The notes below the pieces were generated by a model. That model made no database searches. It was not told the origin of the DNA and worked only from the letters and a program-made list of their open reading frames with translations. A program made the position numbers and the translations under genes. From Heracleum sosnowskyi (lineage: Eukaryota; Streptophyta; Magnoliopsida; Apiales; Apiaceae), in contig CM061238.1 of assembly GCA_030848705.1 (NCBI GenBank), positions 58,443,133-58,507,132 of the forward strand: DNA of 64,000 nucleotides. The letters are read 5' to 3'. This document shows, piece after piece, positions 10,973 to 21,418 of the stretch (positions are counted from its first letter, which is position 1; the number at the start of each line of letters is the position of its first letter).

Positions 10973-12161
10973 CAGTAATTCTGTCATGTTTGTTCTTTTC
11001 TAAAAATCATTCTTCTCTTGTTGTTACTAAATATTACTGCTAATTCTTGTTTGTAATTGCATGCTTGTTAATTTAAATATTTCTTAATATTATATTTACT
11101 CTAAAAATATTTTTCTCATATTTTTTAAGTGGAGAAATGTATTTTTATTGAAAATATATTTATTTATAATTATTTAGATGGGTTTCAGATTGTAAATATT
11201 GTTGTTTAAATTTTTCTGCAGGTTTATATTAGTTTAATGCACTTCTATATTATTCTGCATATTTTTCTAGAATTTATGGAATTTTCTGTGAATTTTTCTA
11301 AACTTGTACATATTTTTTCTGCATTTTTAATCATTTTCTGTAAAGTTTATTAATTCTCAGCATTTTCTTTTTATTTTAAACTGTTTTTATTTTCTTTTTT
11401 CGTTAGTATTACTAGTTTCGAACTAGTAATACTATCGGTAGTACTATCCCTTGATAGTACTACCAGGTTTTTCCTTTATTTTTCTTTTTTCTTTTTTCTT
11501 TTTAATTCATAGTACTGCTAGCGTTTGTAATAGTACTACTAAGGCTTTTTATATTTTTCACTGTTGATAGTAATACCGAGTTTTGGATAGTACTACTAGG
11601 CGTTTTTTTATTACCTTTTTGTTTTTTTAATACTGATAGTACTACCGAGTTTTCTTTTACTTAGTACTATCAGGTTTTCATTTATATACAATTTTTTTTA
11701 CTTTTTACTATAGTACTATCAGTTCATGTGATTACATAATTGTCTTTTCATTCTCTCTCTTTATTCCTTAAAGAAACGAACTACTGCCATTTTTTTTCAA
11801 TTTTCCGGATTCAATTCTTACTTGTTTTGAAATCTAAGACCATCACTAAACTCATCTTTTCAAGCCCATTAATTCAAGATCTTAAAACTCAAGTTTCATT
11901 CAGTTTTAAGTTTTTGAGTTTTTGAATTCCAAATGTTTCTTCATTCGTTTTTAGTGATTAAGAGCGAGTTTTTGAATTCTAAAAATAGCAGTGTGTGTGG
12001 TTTATGTCAAGGATTAACATACTAAAATTTGGTAATTTTTGGAGAACTTTGAAATTTTGGATTTTTAATTAATTTTTAATTATTTTTAAAATCCTTAAAT
12101 TCGAATTATTCATAATTATGTGAGTTTTTGATTTTCTGTGTTAATTTGTGCTTAGTAAATT
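10973..12161 (+). promoter_or_regulatory. Spacer upstream of the third ORF of C, with palindrome cluster
   Basis: T-rich non-coding stretch. Between about 11404 and 11725 it carries at least eight copies of a GATAGTACTACC / GGTAGTACTATC motif, several in inverted pairs. The same motif clusters in the solo LTR at 40679-40795. A weak TATA-like TTTATATACA lies at about 11681. A regulatory role is inferred. Confidence 0.5.
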
Positions 12162-14283
12162 ATGGCTCATAATTTTGAGGTCGTTAAAAACAAATATGAT
12201 GGGTATTTTGATCCTTTGAAATGCCCGGTTGATCGTTTTCGACCTTGGATTCAGTTTTTAAATACGCAGTGTTGTGTTAGTCGTGCTATTTGTCTATCTG
12301 CTGATTTAAAAATTGAACCACTGAGATTACTGTGTTGTAGTGCTGTAATTTCTGATGATTTTCATTCTATAACTTTCAATATTGAGCACACACCGTACAC
12401 TATTACTAAGGATCTGTTTTGTGAAGTTTTTCAACTTCCTAGGGATAACTTTGATAGGACTCCATCTGATATTGAATTAATTCAGTTTTTCAACAGAATT
12501 CATTATCAAGTTCCTTTGGAGTTGCCTAAACTCAGTAAAGCTAATTTGGTCTGTGAATGGGATGTGTTATTTGATACTTTGGCTAAGGTTTTCCGCAATT
12601 GTACTAAAAGCAATTTTCAAAATATTCCATCTTTGTTACAGTACATTGCTTATGCTATTGAGTTTAATGTTAGACTTAACATTGGTCATCTAATCTGGAG
12701 TCTTATAGTTAGAAGAGTAGCAAATTCCAGGATTGAACATGATAGTGGTAGAAAAGTCAGGTGTTTCTATCCTCGATTTCTCACTATCTTAATTAATCAT
12801 GTGCTATCTGATGCTCACAAGGAGATGTTTTTAAATGCTTTATATGTTCCTTCTCCTAGTTCTGATCGTAAGTTCTATCAAAGACTCCACACTTCTCTTA
12901 AATTGAACATCACACCATTGGTAGTCAGCCCATTCATGGCACAGTTCATTCACCTTCCTACTTTTGAACCTTTTGTTCCTGAGCAACAACTAGTCATTGC
13001 AGCTGGAACTTCAGAGGCACTGCCAATACAGGTAATACATCCTATCTCTGGATCATCTGGCACCTCTTCTGAAACCCAAGTGGTTGATCAGACTGACCAA
13101 GAGGTTGTAGAACCACAATCTCTAACCTAGGTCAGAGAGCCAAACACAGTGTCTAATCCTTTAACCTCTCAACCTGAAACTACTTCATTAATTAGACAAA
13201 GGTCAAGTAGTGAACAAACACTGAGTGCACCCACATCTCTGTCTCCACCTCTAAAGAAAAGAAAAACCTATAGGGAGACATCTATAAGCCCATCCATATC
13301 CTCCCAACAGGATTTGGACTTTGATATGGCCATTGAACAGTCTCTGGAGACATCCTCTCAACAGGATGAATCTATTGAAATTCACCATCGGGCCCTGGCA
13401 ACCTGTAATGAGTCAAGCACTCTCCCATTACTCACAATGGGAGAAGACATCCAAATAGAAGAAACTCAGGACACGTTGTTAGGAGAGAACTTAGGATCTG
13501 AAACAGTGCCTACCATTGTCACGGTAGAAGTGCCTTCATAGGCATCAGAGGGAAAATCTGATTCTTTGCCACTTTTAATAGAATCATTTTCTCCCCTCCC
13601 AGAGGGAACATCTCTGGCTCCCCTAAGGGATTTTTCACTCGCAGTTTATACTGGTGAAAGTGAAAGGCAACCAGGTGAGTCTGTCACTGAAGCAATTCAG
13701 TTTACAATGTCAAATGTCTTGACAGACTCAACCAGGGATTGGGATTTGCGAACTCCCATTGCACCACCACTGACCTCTCTTGAAGGGGCTAGGGTGATTT
13801 CTATTGCAGGTACACCATCTGATAACTTGGATAGACAGCTAGTGATTAGAGATCAAAATCAAACAAAGAGTGATACACAAGCACGTGAGTTGAGTGAAAC
13901 ACCACTGACAGAAATTGAAGTGAGTGCACACACTGACACAAACACTGCTTCTTTGTTAGCTCAGATAGCTGCTCTACAGAAACAACTGCAAGAAACCCAG
14001 GTTGAGAAGGACATTCTTAAAGCACAAGTGGTTGAACGGTCTTCTTCTTCCACCACTGTAACAAATCAGCTGGGTATGATTAAAGATGATATTGAAGGCT
14101 TGAAGACTTCTCTCTCCTACCAAAGATCAATGTTGTTCAGCAATCTCAAGTACTGGTGGCTTCAGACGTTTCTGATCTTACAACTTCAAATACTCAGCAG
14201 ATTGCTTCCATTACTACTCAAGTGGACTAAATTCAGCAAACTGTTGATGAAAATCAGTGGTTTAATGAACAAAGGTTTGCAAA
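12162..14283 (+). pseudogene. Third ORF of element C, N-terminal two thirds, broken
   Basis: The ATG at 12162 opens the conserved N-terminal domain (residues 1-220, with NIGHLIW and CFYPRFL). In-frame TAG codons follow at 13128 and 13539, then a frameshift near 14130, after which the homologous frame contains another stop. A basic cluster LKKRK lies at about 13250, matching the position of the KRRR cluster in B. A segment RTPIAPPLTSL near 13755 matches RSPIAPLVTSL in B. The frame is cut at 14283 by the CACTA element and resumes at 17541. Confidence 0.75.
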
Positions 14284-14297
14284 CACTACTAGAAAAA
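14284..14297 (+). repeat. Left terminal inverted repeat of the CACTA element
   Basis: CACTACTAGAAAAA, the exact complement of 17524-17537. Confidence 0.92.
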
Positions 14298-14302
14298 CAG
14301 GA

Positions 14303-14430
14303 TTAGACATCACACTTAAGACATCGGTTAGAAAAACCACTGATGTTAAAAGCCTCTATAACAACGATAAAACTAAAACCGATGTCTTTTAGAAATCTAT
14401 ACATCAGTTCACGATAAAAACGATGTATAA
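14303..14430 (+). repeat. Left subterminal repeats of the CACTA element
   Basis: Copies of GACATCGGTT, CCACTGATGT, ACCGATGTC and related sequences in both orientations. In CACTA elements such repeats are transposase binding sites; the binding here is inferred. Confidence 0.65.
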
Positions 14431-14857
14431 AACTTGATTTTAAAAAATCAACCCCGACGTCCCCCTTTCATTCCCCGCCTTGGACAAAATTTCTCCATAA
14501 ATTTCCCCCTTTAAACAATTTTCACATCCCGCCTATCTACAAACACCCAACTGTCCCCCTTTCAAACACAAATAATAAAGCTTTAAAACAAAATTTATAA
14601 AAAAAAACATAAAACATAGTAAAACACAAAACATAAAAACACAAAATCAAAGAACTCTCTCCCCTTTTCTTCTCGCTTTCTCAAACGTAACCCTAGCATT
14701 CAATTAAACTCTGATTACGCTTTATTTGTCCGATTTCAGCTTTCGATTTGTTTCTTTATTTCTTTCAATTGTTCAATTGTTCGATTAAAGATCATTTGTT
14801 TAATTTTTCTTTGTTTCTTCAACAAATCTGGAGCTCGGAGGTTTGGAGGCTCGATTT

Positions 14858-14926
14858 ATGGAAAGAAAACAGAAGAAAGAACAAAAGGAAGAGGCTGAAA
14901 AACATCTTCGTTTGCAAGATCAACTG
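14858..14926 (+). pseudogene. Captured gene fragment resembling an exon of cohesin subunit SMC1
   Basis: An ATG followed by 22 codons reads into KEEAEKHLRLQDQL, which I recognise as the start of the N-terminal coiled coil of plant SMC1, the cohesin ring ATPase. The match ends exactly at a GTAA that looks like a splice donor (14927), so exon and intron were copied together from genomic DNA. The preceding 150 bases (TTCG-rich, with CTTTCTCAAACG) may be a captured 5' leader. The fragment is too short for function. Identification is from memory of the family and should be treated as probable. Confidence 0.55.
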
Positions 14927-15586
14927 GTAATTTATAGTTCTATGTGTTGACTATTGATGTATATATATTTAAAATAACCCCATTTAAAGTTTTGTCTTTA
15001 TTACTTTGAATCATCTATCTCCCCTTGTGCCAATGATATAAAATGAAGTATATTTGCTGCTTGTTCTTGGTGTGTAAGGACTGCTTGTTCTTACATGGAT
15101 GAATAAAGATGTGTTGAAGTCTCAAGGGTTCAAAACTAGTTAGGTCTGTGTTATATGCTTGCTTAATTAGAAATCTCCTTATGAATACCATTTTGTGTAA
15201 TATTATGCCATTTATGAATACGATTTTTTTTCTTATATCGTCTATATATATAGAGATATGTACTGCCATCCTTTCCATTTCTTTCTCTGCTTGGGCTAGT
15301 TGAACTACAAAGTTGGTTTGTATTTTATATTTCTTGTAATTTTGCTACAATAACATGATTCTCCATGCTTTCTTGAAAGTTCATTCTTTAAATCTTATAA
15401 TTTATTAAAAATTTAAATTTCATCCTGCGCCAACTTTTATTTTTATGATATCTGAAGTTTGTGTATTTCTGCTTTTCAGCATTCTACAGTAACCATTTCA
15501 GCACTTTGGGGGATAGATTGGATGTACTTGTCTACTGTTAGTGCATTTGAATTTTGTTCAGTAGAATTAACGGTGCTAATGCACTT

Positions 15587-15832
15587 GATATTTTGAAATA
15601 TCAACTCTGCGGTGAATCATCATTAAGAATAGGCTTGCTTAATGACATTCATGAAATCGAACTGTCTGATTAAAAGAGAGCACCAAGTTCAGGTAGTAAA
15701 AGCCCTTCAGGGCTTCTTAATGATGATAGTTTGAGTGTGGAACCCATAGCTGATCTTGATCTGTTCTTTGAGAGACTATATAGCTACTATTGTGAGAAAG
15801 GACTTTTGTGCATAGTAATAAAGTGGATCGTT
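15587..15832 (+). pseudogene. Captured gene fragment of autophagy membrane protein ATG9
   Basis: One frame reads GLLNDIHEIELSD, then a TAA at 15671, then SKSPSGLLNDD and EPIADLDLFFERLYSYY up to KWIV before a stop at 15833. This is the N-terminal cytosolic part of plant ATG9, the lipid scramblase of autophagosome formation, just before its first membrane helix. The helix and everything after it are absent. The single internal stop replaces a residue that is normally a codon, so the copy is inert. Confidence 0.85.
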
Positions 15833-17254
15833 TAACATAATGGAGAAGTTAATTGGTAAGTTAATTACTCTAAATTGTACAATTCACTGTAGGCTTTGGC
15901 TATCCAGGCTTCTTAATTAGCATAACTGAAATTAAGAAGAAAAAATATCCATGTTTGTTGTCTAGATATTTTCGAATGTGTACATATGCGGTACTTAATG
16001 ACTCCCATTTTAAAATTGTCCAAATTTATCAAGTTTGGCATGGAGAACCCATGTTTTAAAAGTAATAACCTTTCTTCTTAGGTCTTGACATGTCCAGTCA
16101 TCCTAGGCATTTGCTAATATTTGAGCTATGCACTTTGGATGATGAGATATATATTAGCCTGATTTCATGTGCCATCTGGATTCATAGATATTATGTATTT
16201 ACTAAAACTTCCTAATAATAAATAGCATTATGTTTGTATTTTTAAATAGACCAAGTATTACTTGTTTTTAGATTTTTTATACTGGTGTGATAGTCTCATG
16301 TCTCATTTCCCTTGTTCATGATTTAGAACTAATATACATGATTTATGTGGGCTAGTCGGCTAGATATTAGCAATATATCTTTAAATTTAATATTGTGTTT
16401 CTTTATAGTTTTTGGTTTAGTTTAACCAAAAAATTTAATCTGTTTGTAGATTTGAGGTTTGGCTTGGCCAGATGTGCTCATCGGATGGGTTCCTCAAAGT
16501 GCAAGGTGCAGACAAGTCTATTTCTATTATATGATAAGTTTCTTTTCGGTTGGCGAGTAGCAATAATCATCATCTGTGTTTGTGTAGTGTGCTGTAACTT
16601 GTAAGCTACCTCCATTGCTGTAGTATTCATTTCTAACAGAAGATGTGCAGTTAGATTAGTTAGGGTATACTTGACCAATACGACTAGTAAATACCTGACG
16701 AGTGTCTGCCTCTCCAAATAATTTTGTCATTGTTCCAGTACCCAGAAACTTACATTACTCTTGTATTTAACTATATCCGCTGAGTCCGTTATGAGTTAAG
16801 TTTGACATCACAAGTATGCTAAAGGCGCATTACATTTCATTTTCTTACAGTGTTTTATCTAAAGTTTTCCCATTGCATCGTAATTTATACACCATGTACA
16901 CTTCCCTTCTCCTTGTATGATCCTGAATCTGCTTCCGGTTGTTGGAGCCTAACTAGCCAAGCTTTTTCATTTCATATTTTTCGTGCCGATGCAATTTCAT
17001 TGTGGTGCTAAATCCAGTGGTTGAGGCTCTGGACAGTAAAGTATTTAATTGGTTTGCTCTCTCTGTTCCATTTTTTGGCGAGTTGCAGCACATATTTATG
17101 CTTGCAGCACCTGTTTTCGTACTAATAATGTCAATGGTTGGCAACTTTTTACTCTGTACTCTTAGTGTATCTGCTCTAACGTGACACCACTAACACAAGT
17201 TGAATTTTAAGGTGGTGTTTTATGCACTTCTAGTCTATTTTGCTACTTCTAAAG
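15833..17254. other. Interior of the CACTA element, no recognised gene
   Basis: AT-rich intron-like sequence. Two stretches look more coding-like. One near 16468 follows a CAG acceptor-like site (CSSDGFLKVQGADKS). A 60-codon frame at 17002-17184 is rich in hydrophobic residues (ALDSKVFNWFALSVPFF then LAAPVFVLIMSMVG). Either could be a further captured exon. I do not recognise them. Confidence 0.4.
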
Positions 17255-17515
17255 AATAGAAACCGATGTAAAAGAGAAACATAGATATCAGTTCCTTATT
17301 AAGAAACCGATGTTAAAAAGGAATCTAGACATCAGTTCCTTATTAAGAAACCGATGTTAAAAAGGAACATAGACATCTGTTGTTTATTAAAAAACCGATG
17401 TTAAAGATTAACATAGACATCGGCTAAAAACCGATGTCTAATACCCCTATCTTTCTCTACACATGCAAAGACATCGCTTCTCTTTTTCAATAGACATCGG
17501 TTTTTAGCCGATGTC
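17255..17515 (+). repeat. Right subterminal repeats of the CACTA element
   Basis: About four tandem copies of a unit of roughly 43 bases that contains AAACCGATGTTAAA and AGACATCAGTTCC. They are followed by two inverted pairs of GACATCGG and CCGATGTC. Confidence 0.75.
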
Positions 17516-17523
17516 TAATGCAA

Positions 17524-17537
17524 TTTTTCTAGTAGTG
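17524..17537 (-). repeat. Right terminal inverted repeat of the CACTA element
   Basis: TTTTTCTAGTAGTG, the complement of the left terminus, followed by the AAA duplication. Confidence 0.92.
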
Positions 17538-17540
17538 AAA

Positions 17541-18175
17541 GATTGAAGGAGGAATGGAGCATCTCAATGAAGGGATGAAGCACCTATACTATATGATCAA
17601 GAATTCACATCAACCCACAGCTCAACAGAAAACATTCTTTGAGGGTGATGATGAAGATGATGCTGATCAAGGAGGAGATAGGGAAGAAAGGAGAGATAGA
17701 GGAGATATAAGGGGAACAAGTGAGGTGAATCCTGAAGCTGCTATATTCAAATCTGTAGAGGATTCCTCAACTAAGGGGGAGAAGAAAGGAGAAGAAAGAG
17801 AAGCTGGAGGAGCTTCTGGAAAAGATAAGGGGAAGGGTAAACAATCATTGGAGGAGTCTGCTTTTGATGATGCCTACTACTCCATGGTGAACAGGATGAT
17901 TTCCAATTTAATATGTCTGGTGATCTGGAGAAGAATATCCCTGAAGAACCTATGGGTGAGGAGGAGGTTGAAGAAGTGGCCAACTTTGATGATTGGGAAG
18001 ATGAAGCTGATTTATATACACCTGACCCTCTGTTTCAAAAGGAGCTGAAGAATCCGCAAGCAGATTTAAGGAGAAAGGAGGATGAGAATGCTAAGGTCTC
18101 CGACACCATATCTCAAAGGCTGAACATGAAGACAAACAACGTCTTCATAGTATTCATGTCAAGGAAAGGAGATTG
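17541..18175 (+). pseudogene. Third ORF of element C, middle segment, frameshifted
   Basis: Continues the frame left at 14283. It contains the EDSSTKGEK motif shared with B (about 17760-17785), an acidic stretch EGDDEDDADQ, and a GEEEVEEV region. Frame changes near 17890 and 18085 break it. It ends at 18175 where element D is inserted; GATTG at 18171-18175 is the target duplication. Confidence 0.7.
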
Positions 18176-19279
18176 TGTTGGGAACCACGGACTTGGGGTT
18201 CTACTACATTTTATGAAACACAATTAAGGAGTGCGAAAAGAAAATCACCTTGTTAACGGTTGATTCCACGCTCTTCTATTGTATTCCCAAATTCCCTTGA
18301 GCGAAGTGTGGCCTCCGTCTTCTCAAGTTAACCTCTCTTCTTGCTCCTAGGTGGCTACAATATTTTTCTTAACCCACCCTAGCAAGAAGAGAATAAGAAT
18401 ATATATAGGGCTACAATAGGGATCATGGATAATTAGGTTGGGCCTTTTAATTACATCCTGGGCCTAGCCCAATGTAATTAAATATTAATTCAATCCACTA
18501 AATAATTAATATTTGCACTACCTTTCCTAATACCGCAACTTAATTAATTAATTCGGTTCCAATATTATTTGCTTATTAAATTCCCCATGTTTAAAATAGC
18601 GCATGCCCATTAATTAAATAAATTAATGATAATTCATTTAATTAACATCTTATATCCTTGATCATCCACTCTACCTTTATTTAATTATGCCGGAATAAAT
18701 CCACCTGCACGGTTTCACATAATTAAATCCTTTTGAGCTTTCAAGGGGACATCATTAACCTGAATATTATCAGGACACAGATTCCTTCAATAAATAATAT
18801 TCACCATATATATTATTCCATCACCCAAAATATAATGATATAATTCAAAAGAATTATTTCATATATAAATCAAAGCATGTAAATAATATACACGTGTCAA
18901 TTACTATATCCGGATTAAGAACCTAAGCATTAATAATAACATAGAATCTTAGTTCACCTTCTTAATCAGTTTAAGGGAACAATTCTAAATTTGATCCTGT
19001 TCAATATACACAAAGTATACAAGTATTATTTAATAGTCAAGATAAACTATTCCCAAATAATACTTCAGTTATTCCAGTGGTTTGTCTAATTCCACTTAAA
19101 CTGTGAACCCTTTATATTATATATAGACACTGATAATTTAATCTTCTGTTATCCCATTTGATACTAAATTATCCACAATAAATAATAAATAGACAATGTA
19201 AAAATATGCAATCAAGATTCTCAATAAAATGGACAATGTTTATATACTACTAATGAATAGTTTAGTATAAAACCCAACA
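18176..19279 (-). repeat. 3' LTR of element D (1104 bp)
   Basis: On the plus strand it begins TGTTGGGAACC and ends ACCCAACA. It pairs with 37870-38955. Outside one replaced block I see about eight substitutions between the two. Confidence 0.92.
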
Positions 19280-19290
19280 ATCTCCCACTT
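19280..19290 (-). other. Polypurine tract of element D
   Basis: ATCTCCCACTT on the plus strand (AAGTGGGAGAT in element sense) adjoins the 3' LTR. Confidence 0.8.
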
Positions 19291-19354
19291 ATACTCAAGC
19301 TATTCTTTGAGTATATCAGTGTTTATTAATATAATCTGCTACCAGTTTAAATAA

Positions 19355-21082
19355 CTATTCCCTGACCAGACATCTGACTCCTATCTCCTCCACGTGTTCT
19401 TCAAAAACCTTAGCTGGTAAACTCTTCGTGAAAGGATCAGCGCGGTTGTCCTTTGATGCTATATCAGTCACAATAATATCTCCTCGCTTAACGAACTGTC
19501 GTATGAGGTGATACTTACGCTCAATGTGTTTTGCTGCTTTATGTTCTCGTGGTTCCTTTGTATTTGCAACAGCACCAGTATTATCATAATAAATTGTGAT
19601 TTGCCGTGGCAAATTAGGAACTACATTCAAATCCAGCAGGAAATTCCGGAACCATATAGCCTCCTTGGCTGCCTCAGAGGCTGCCACATATTCAGCTTCC
19701 ATGGTTGAGTCTGCGATGCATTTCTGCTTCACACTCCTCCATATTACAGCTCCACCTCCTAAAGTAAAAACACACCCCGAGGTTGACTTCCTCTTATCCC
19801 TATCTGTCTGGAAATCTGAATCGGTATAACCCACAGGAAACAAGTCTGAAGCCTTGTAAATTAACATATACTTCTTAGTCCTTCGCAAGTACTTAAGTAT
19901 CGTTTTTACTGCACTCCAATGTTCCTGACCTGGATTGGACTGATATCTACTGACCATGCCTACGGCAAAGCAAATATCAGGTCTCGTGCATAACATGACA
20001 TACATTAAGCTTCCACATGCTGAAGCATAAGGAACTGCTTTCATGTTCTCTATCTCCTTAGGTGTCTTAGGACACTGCTCCTTTGATAGAGAGACTCCAT
20101 GTCTAAAAGGTAAATTACCCTTCTTAGAGTCCTGCATGTTAAAACGAGCCAATACCTCATCAATGTACGGTTCTTGAGATAAAGCCAACGTTCTTTTCTT
20201 GCGATCTCTTATAACTTTGATCCCAAGAATGTATGCGGCTTCACCTAAGTCTTTCATTTCAAATTGTTTGAACAACCATGCCTTAATAGATGACAACATC
20301 TCTACATTGTTTCCAATGAGCAAAATGTCATCTACATATAGTACTAGAAAAACCACTGCATTTCCTTCACTTTTCCTATACACACATGCTTCGCTTGGAC
20401 TCTGATCATAACCATTTGTCTAGACGGCCTGATCAAAACGAATGTTCCACTCCCTGGAAGCTTGTTTCAGTCCATAAATGGACTTCTTAAGCTTACACAC
20501 TAGATGCTCTTGGCCCTCTTTGATGAATCCCTCTGGTTGCTGCATATGGATGTTTTCATCAAGACTTCCATTTAGGAAAGCTGTCTTGACATCCATTTGC
20601 CAAATCTCATAATCGAGATGAGCTGCTATAGATAAAAGAATCCGGATTGACTTAAGCATGACTACCGGAGAAAAGGTTTCCTCATAAACAATTCCTTGTT
20701 TCTGAGTATACCCTTTCGCAACAAGTCTTGCTTTCCAGGCTTTCACCTTTTTGTCAGATCCTCTTTTTCTTTTGTAGATCCACTTGCATCCAATGGGTTT
20801 TACACCACTGGGTGGTTCCACGAGATCCCAGACTTTATTGGAATACATAGATTCCATCTCAGATTGCATAGCCTTTTGCCAAAGATCTGCATCCTTATCT
20901 TGCATTGCTTCTTCGTATGTCCTGGGATCCTCATCATGTTCACCAGAGACTAAGTCCGAAGACTCTCCCAAAAACATGAACCTCTCAGGTTGTTTAACAA
21001 CCCTCCCACTACGACAAAGCATTGGAGTGGTATTAGTGATAGGTTGTTCATTTACTTGTGGTTGTTTTACTTGTACCGGTGG
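19355..21082 (-). pseudogene. Pol of element D: reverse transcriptase and RNase H, one nonsense codon
   Basis: Reading leftwards from the edge of H, the frame covers a linker ending in RSGRVVKQPERFMFLGES, reverse transcriptase (ARLVAKGYTQ, DVKTAFLNGSLDE, catalytic YVDD at about 20333) and RNase H (YTDSDFQTD, STMEAEYVAASEA, YYDNTGAVA, KHIERKYH, ADPFTKSLP). It stops at 19355. A single TAG at 20420-20422 interrupts the frame between the palm motif QASREW and YVDD; the same frame continues on both sides, so this is a point nonsense mutation. All recognisable catalytic residues are otherwise present. The upstream linker is cut at 21082. Confidence 0.9.
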
Positions 21083-21404
21083 CCTTCTTCTCCACGTTAT
21101 TCGATTTCAGCCCTTCTTTTCCACGTTATTCGATTTCAGCCCTTCTTTTCCACGTCGCAAGGTTATCAATATCGTACGTCGTCGTCGACTCGTAATAGTC
21201 CTCGAAGATTCCGCCATAGACGTCTACAAACGCAAGAAGTTCTATCCATCTCAGCACAACTATCTCAATCAAATACCTCCATCTCAATTCACTCCGCGGT
21301 ACTATATCCAATAGTCCAATACGAACTCTAAATGAGCTCTGACGTTCCTTATATAACTATATACACTCCCACACACTCTCGTTTCTAGTTTTACTATAAC
21401 CCTT
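21083..21404 (-). other. Truncated leader of a second H unit
   Basis: Nearly identical to 28896-29217. It starts with two and a half copies of a 29-base unit (core TTTTCCACGTTATTCG). No gag reading frame. Confidence 0.8.
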
Positions 21405-21418
21405 GCTCTGATACCAAC
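21405..21418 (-). other. Primer binding site, left H unit
   Basis: GCTCTGATACCA on the plus strand is the complement of TGGTATCAGAGC, matching the 3' end of initiator methionine tRNA. It lies two bases from the LTR. Confidence 0.85.

Larger units (their letters stand above)
14284..17537. mobile_element. CACTA (En/Spm-type) DNA transposon, non-autonomous, 3254 bp
   Basis: Bounded by perfect 14-base terminal inverted repeats CACTACTAGAAAAA and flanked by the 3-base duplication AAA (14281-14283 and 17538-17540), as expected for this superfamily. Both ends hold subterminal repeats of an ACATCGG / CCGATGT palindrome. There is no transposase reading frame, so it depends on an autonomous relative. 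The interior carries fragments of host-like genes (see the SMC1-like and ATG9-like entries). It sits inside the third ORF of C, and the coding frame on both sides matches once one duplication copy is discounted. Confidence 0.92.

Noticed and set aside
14748..14930. 60-codon frame 14748-14930 in the CACTA element
   Set aside because: It overlaps the SMC1-like exon in another phase and runs through the splice donor.
21126..21331. Open frames of 60-176 codons over 20696-21331 and 28731-29144 (both strands)
   Set aside because: They straddle the junction of D and H or lie in the duplicated H leader, overlap on both strands, and show no domain. The repetition comes from the 5.3-kb duplication, not from selection.
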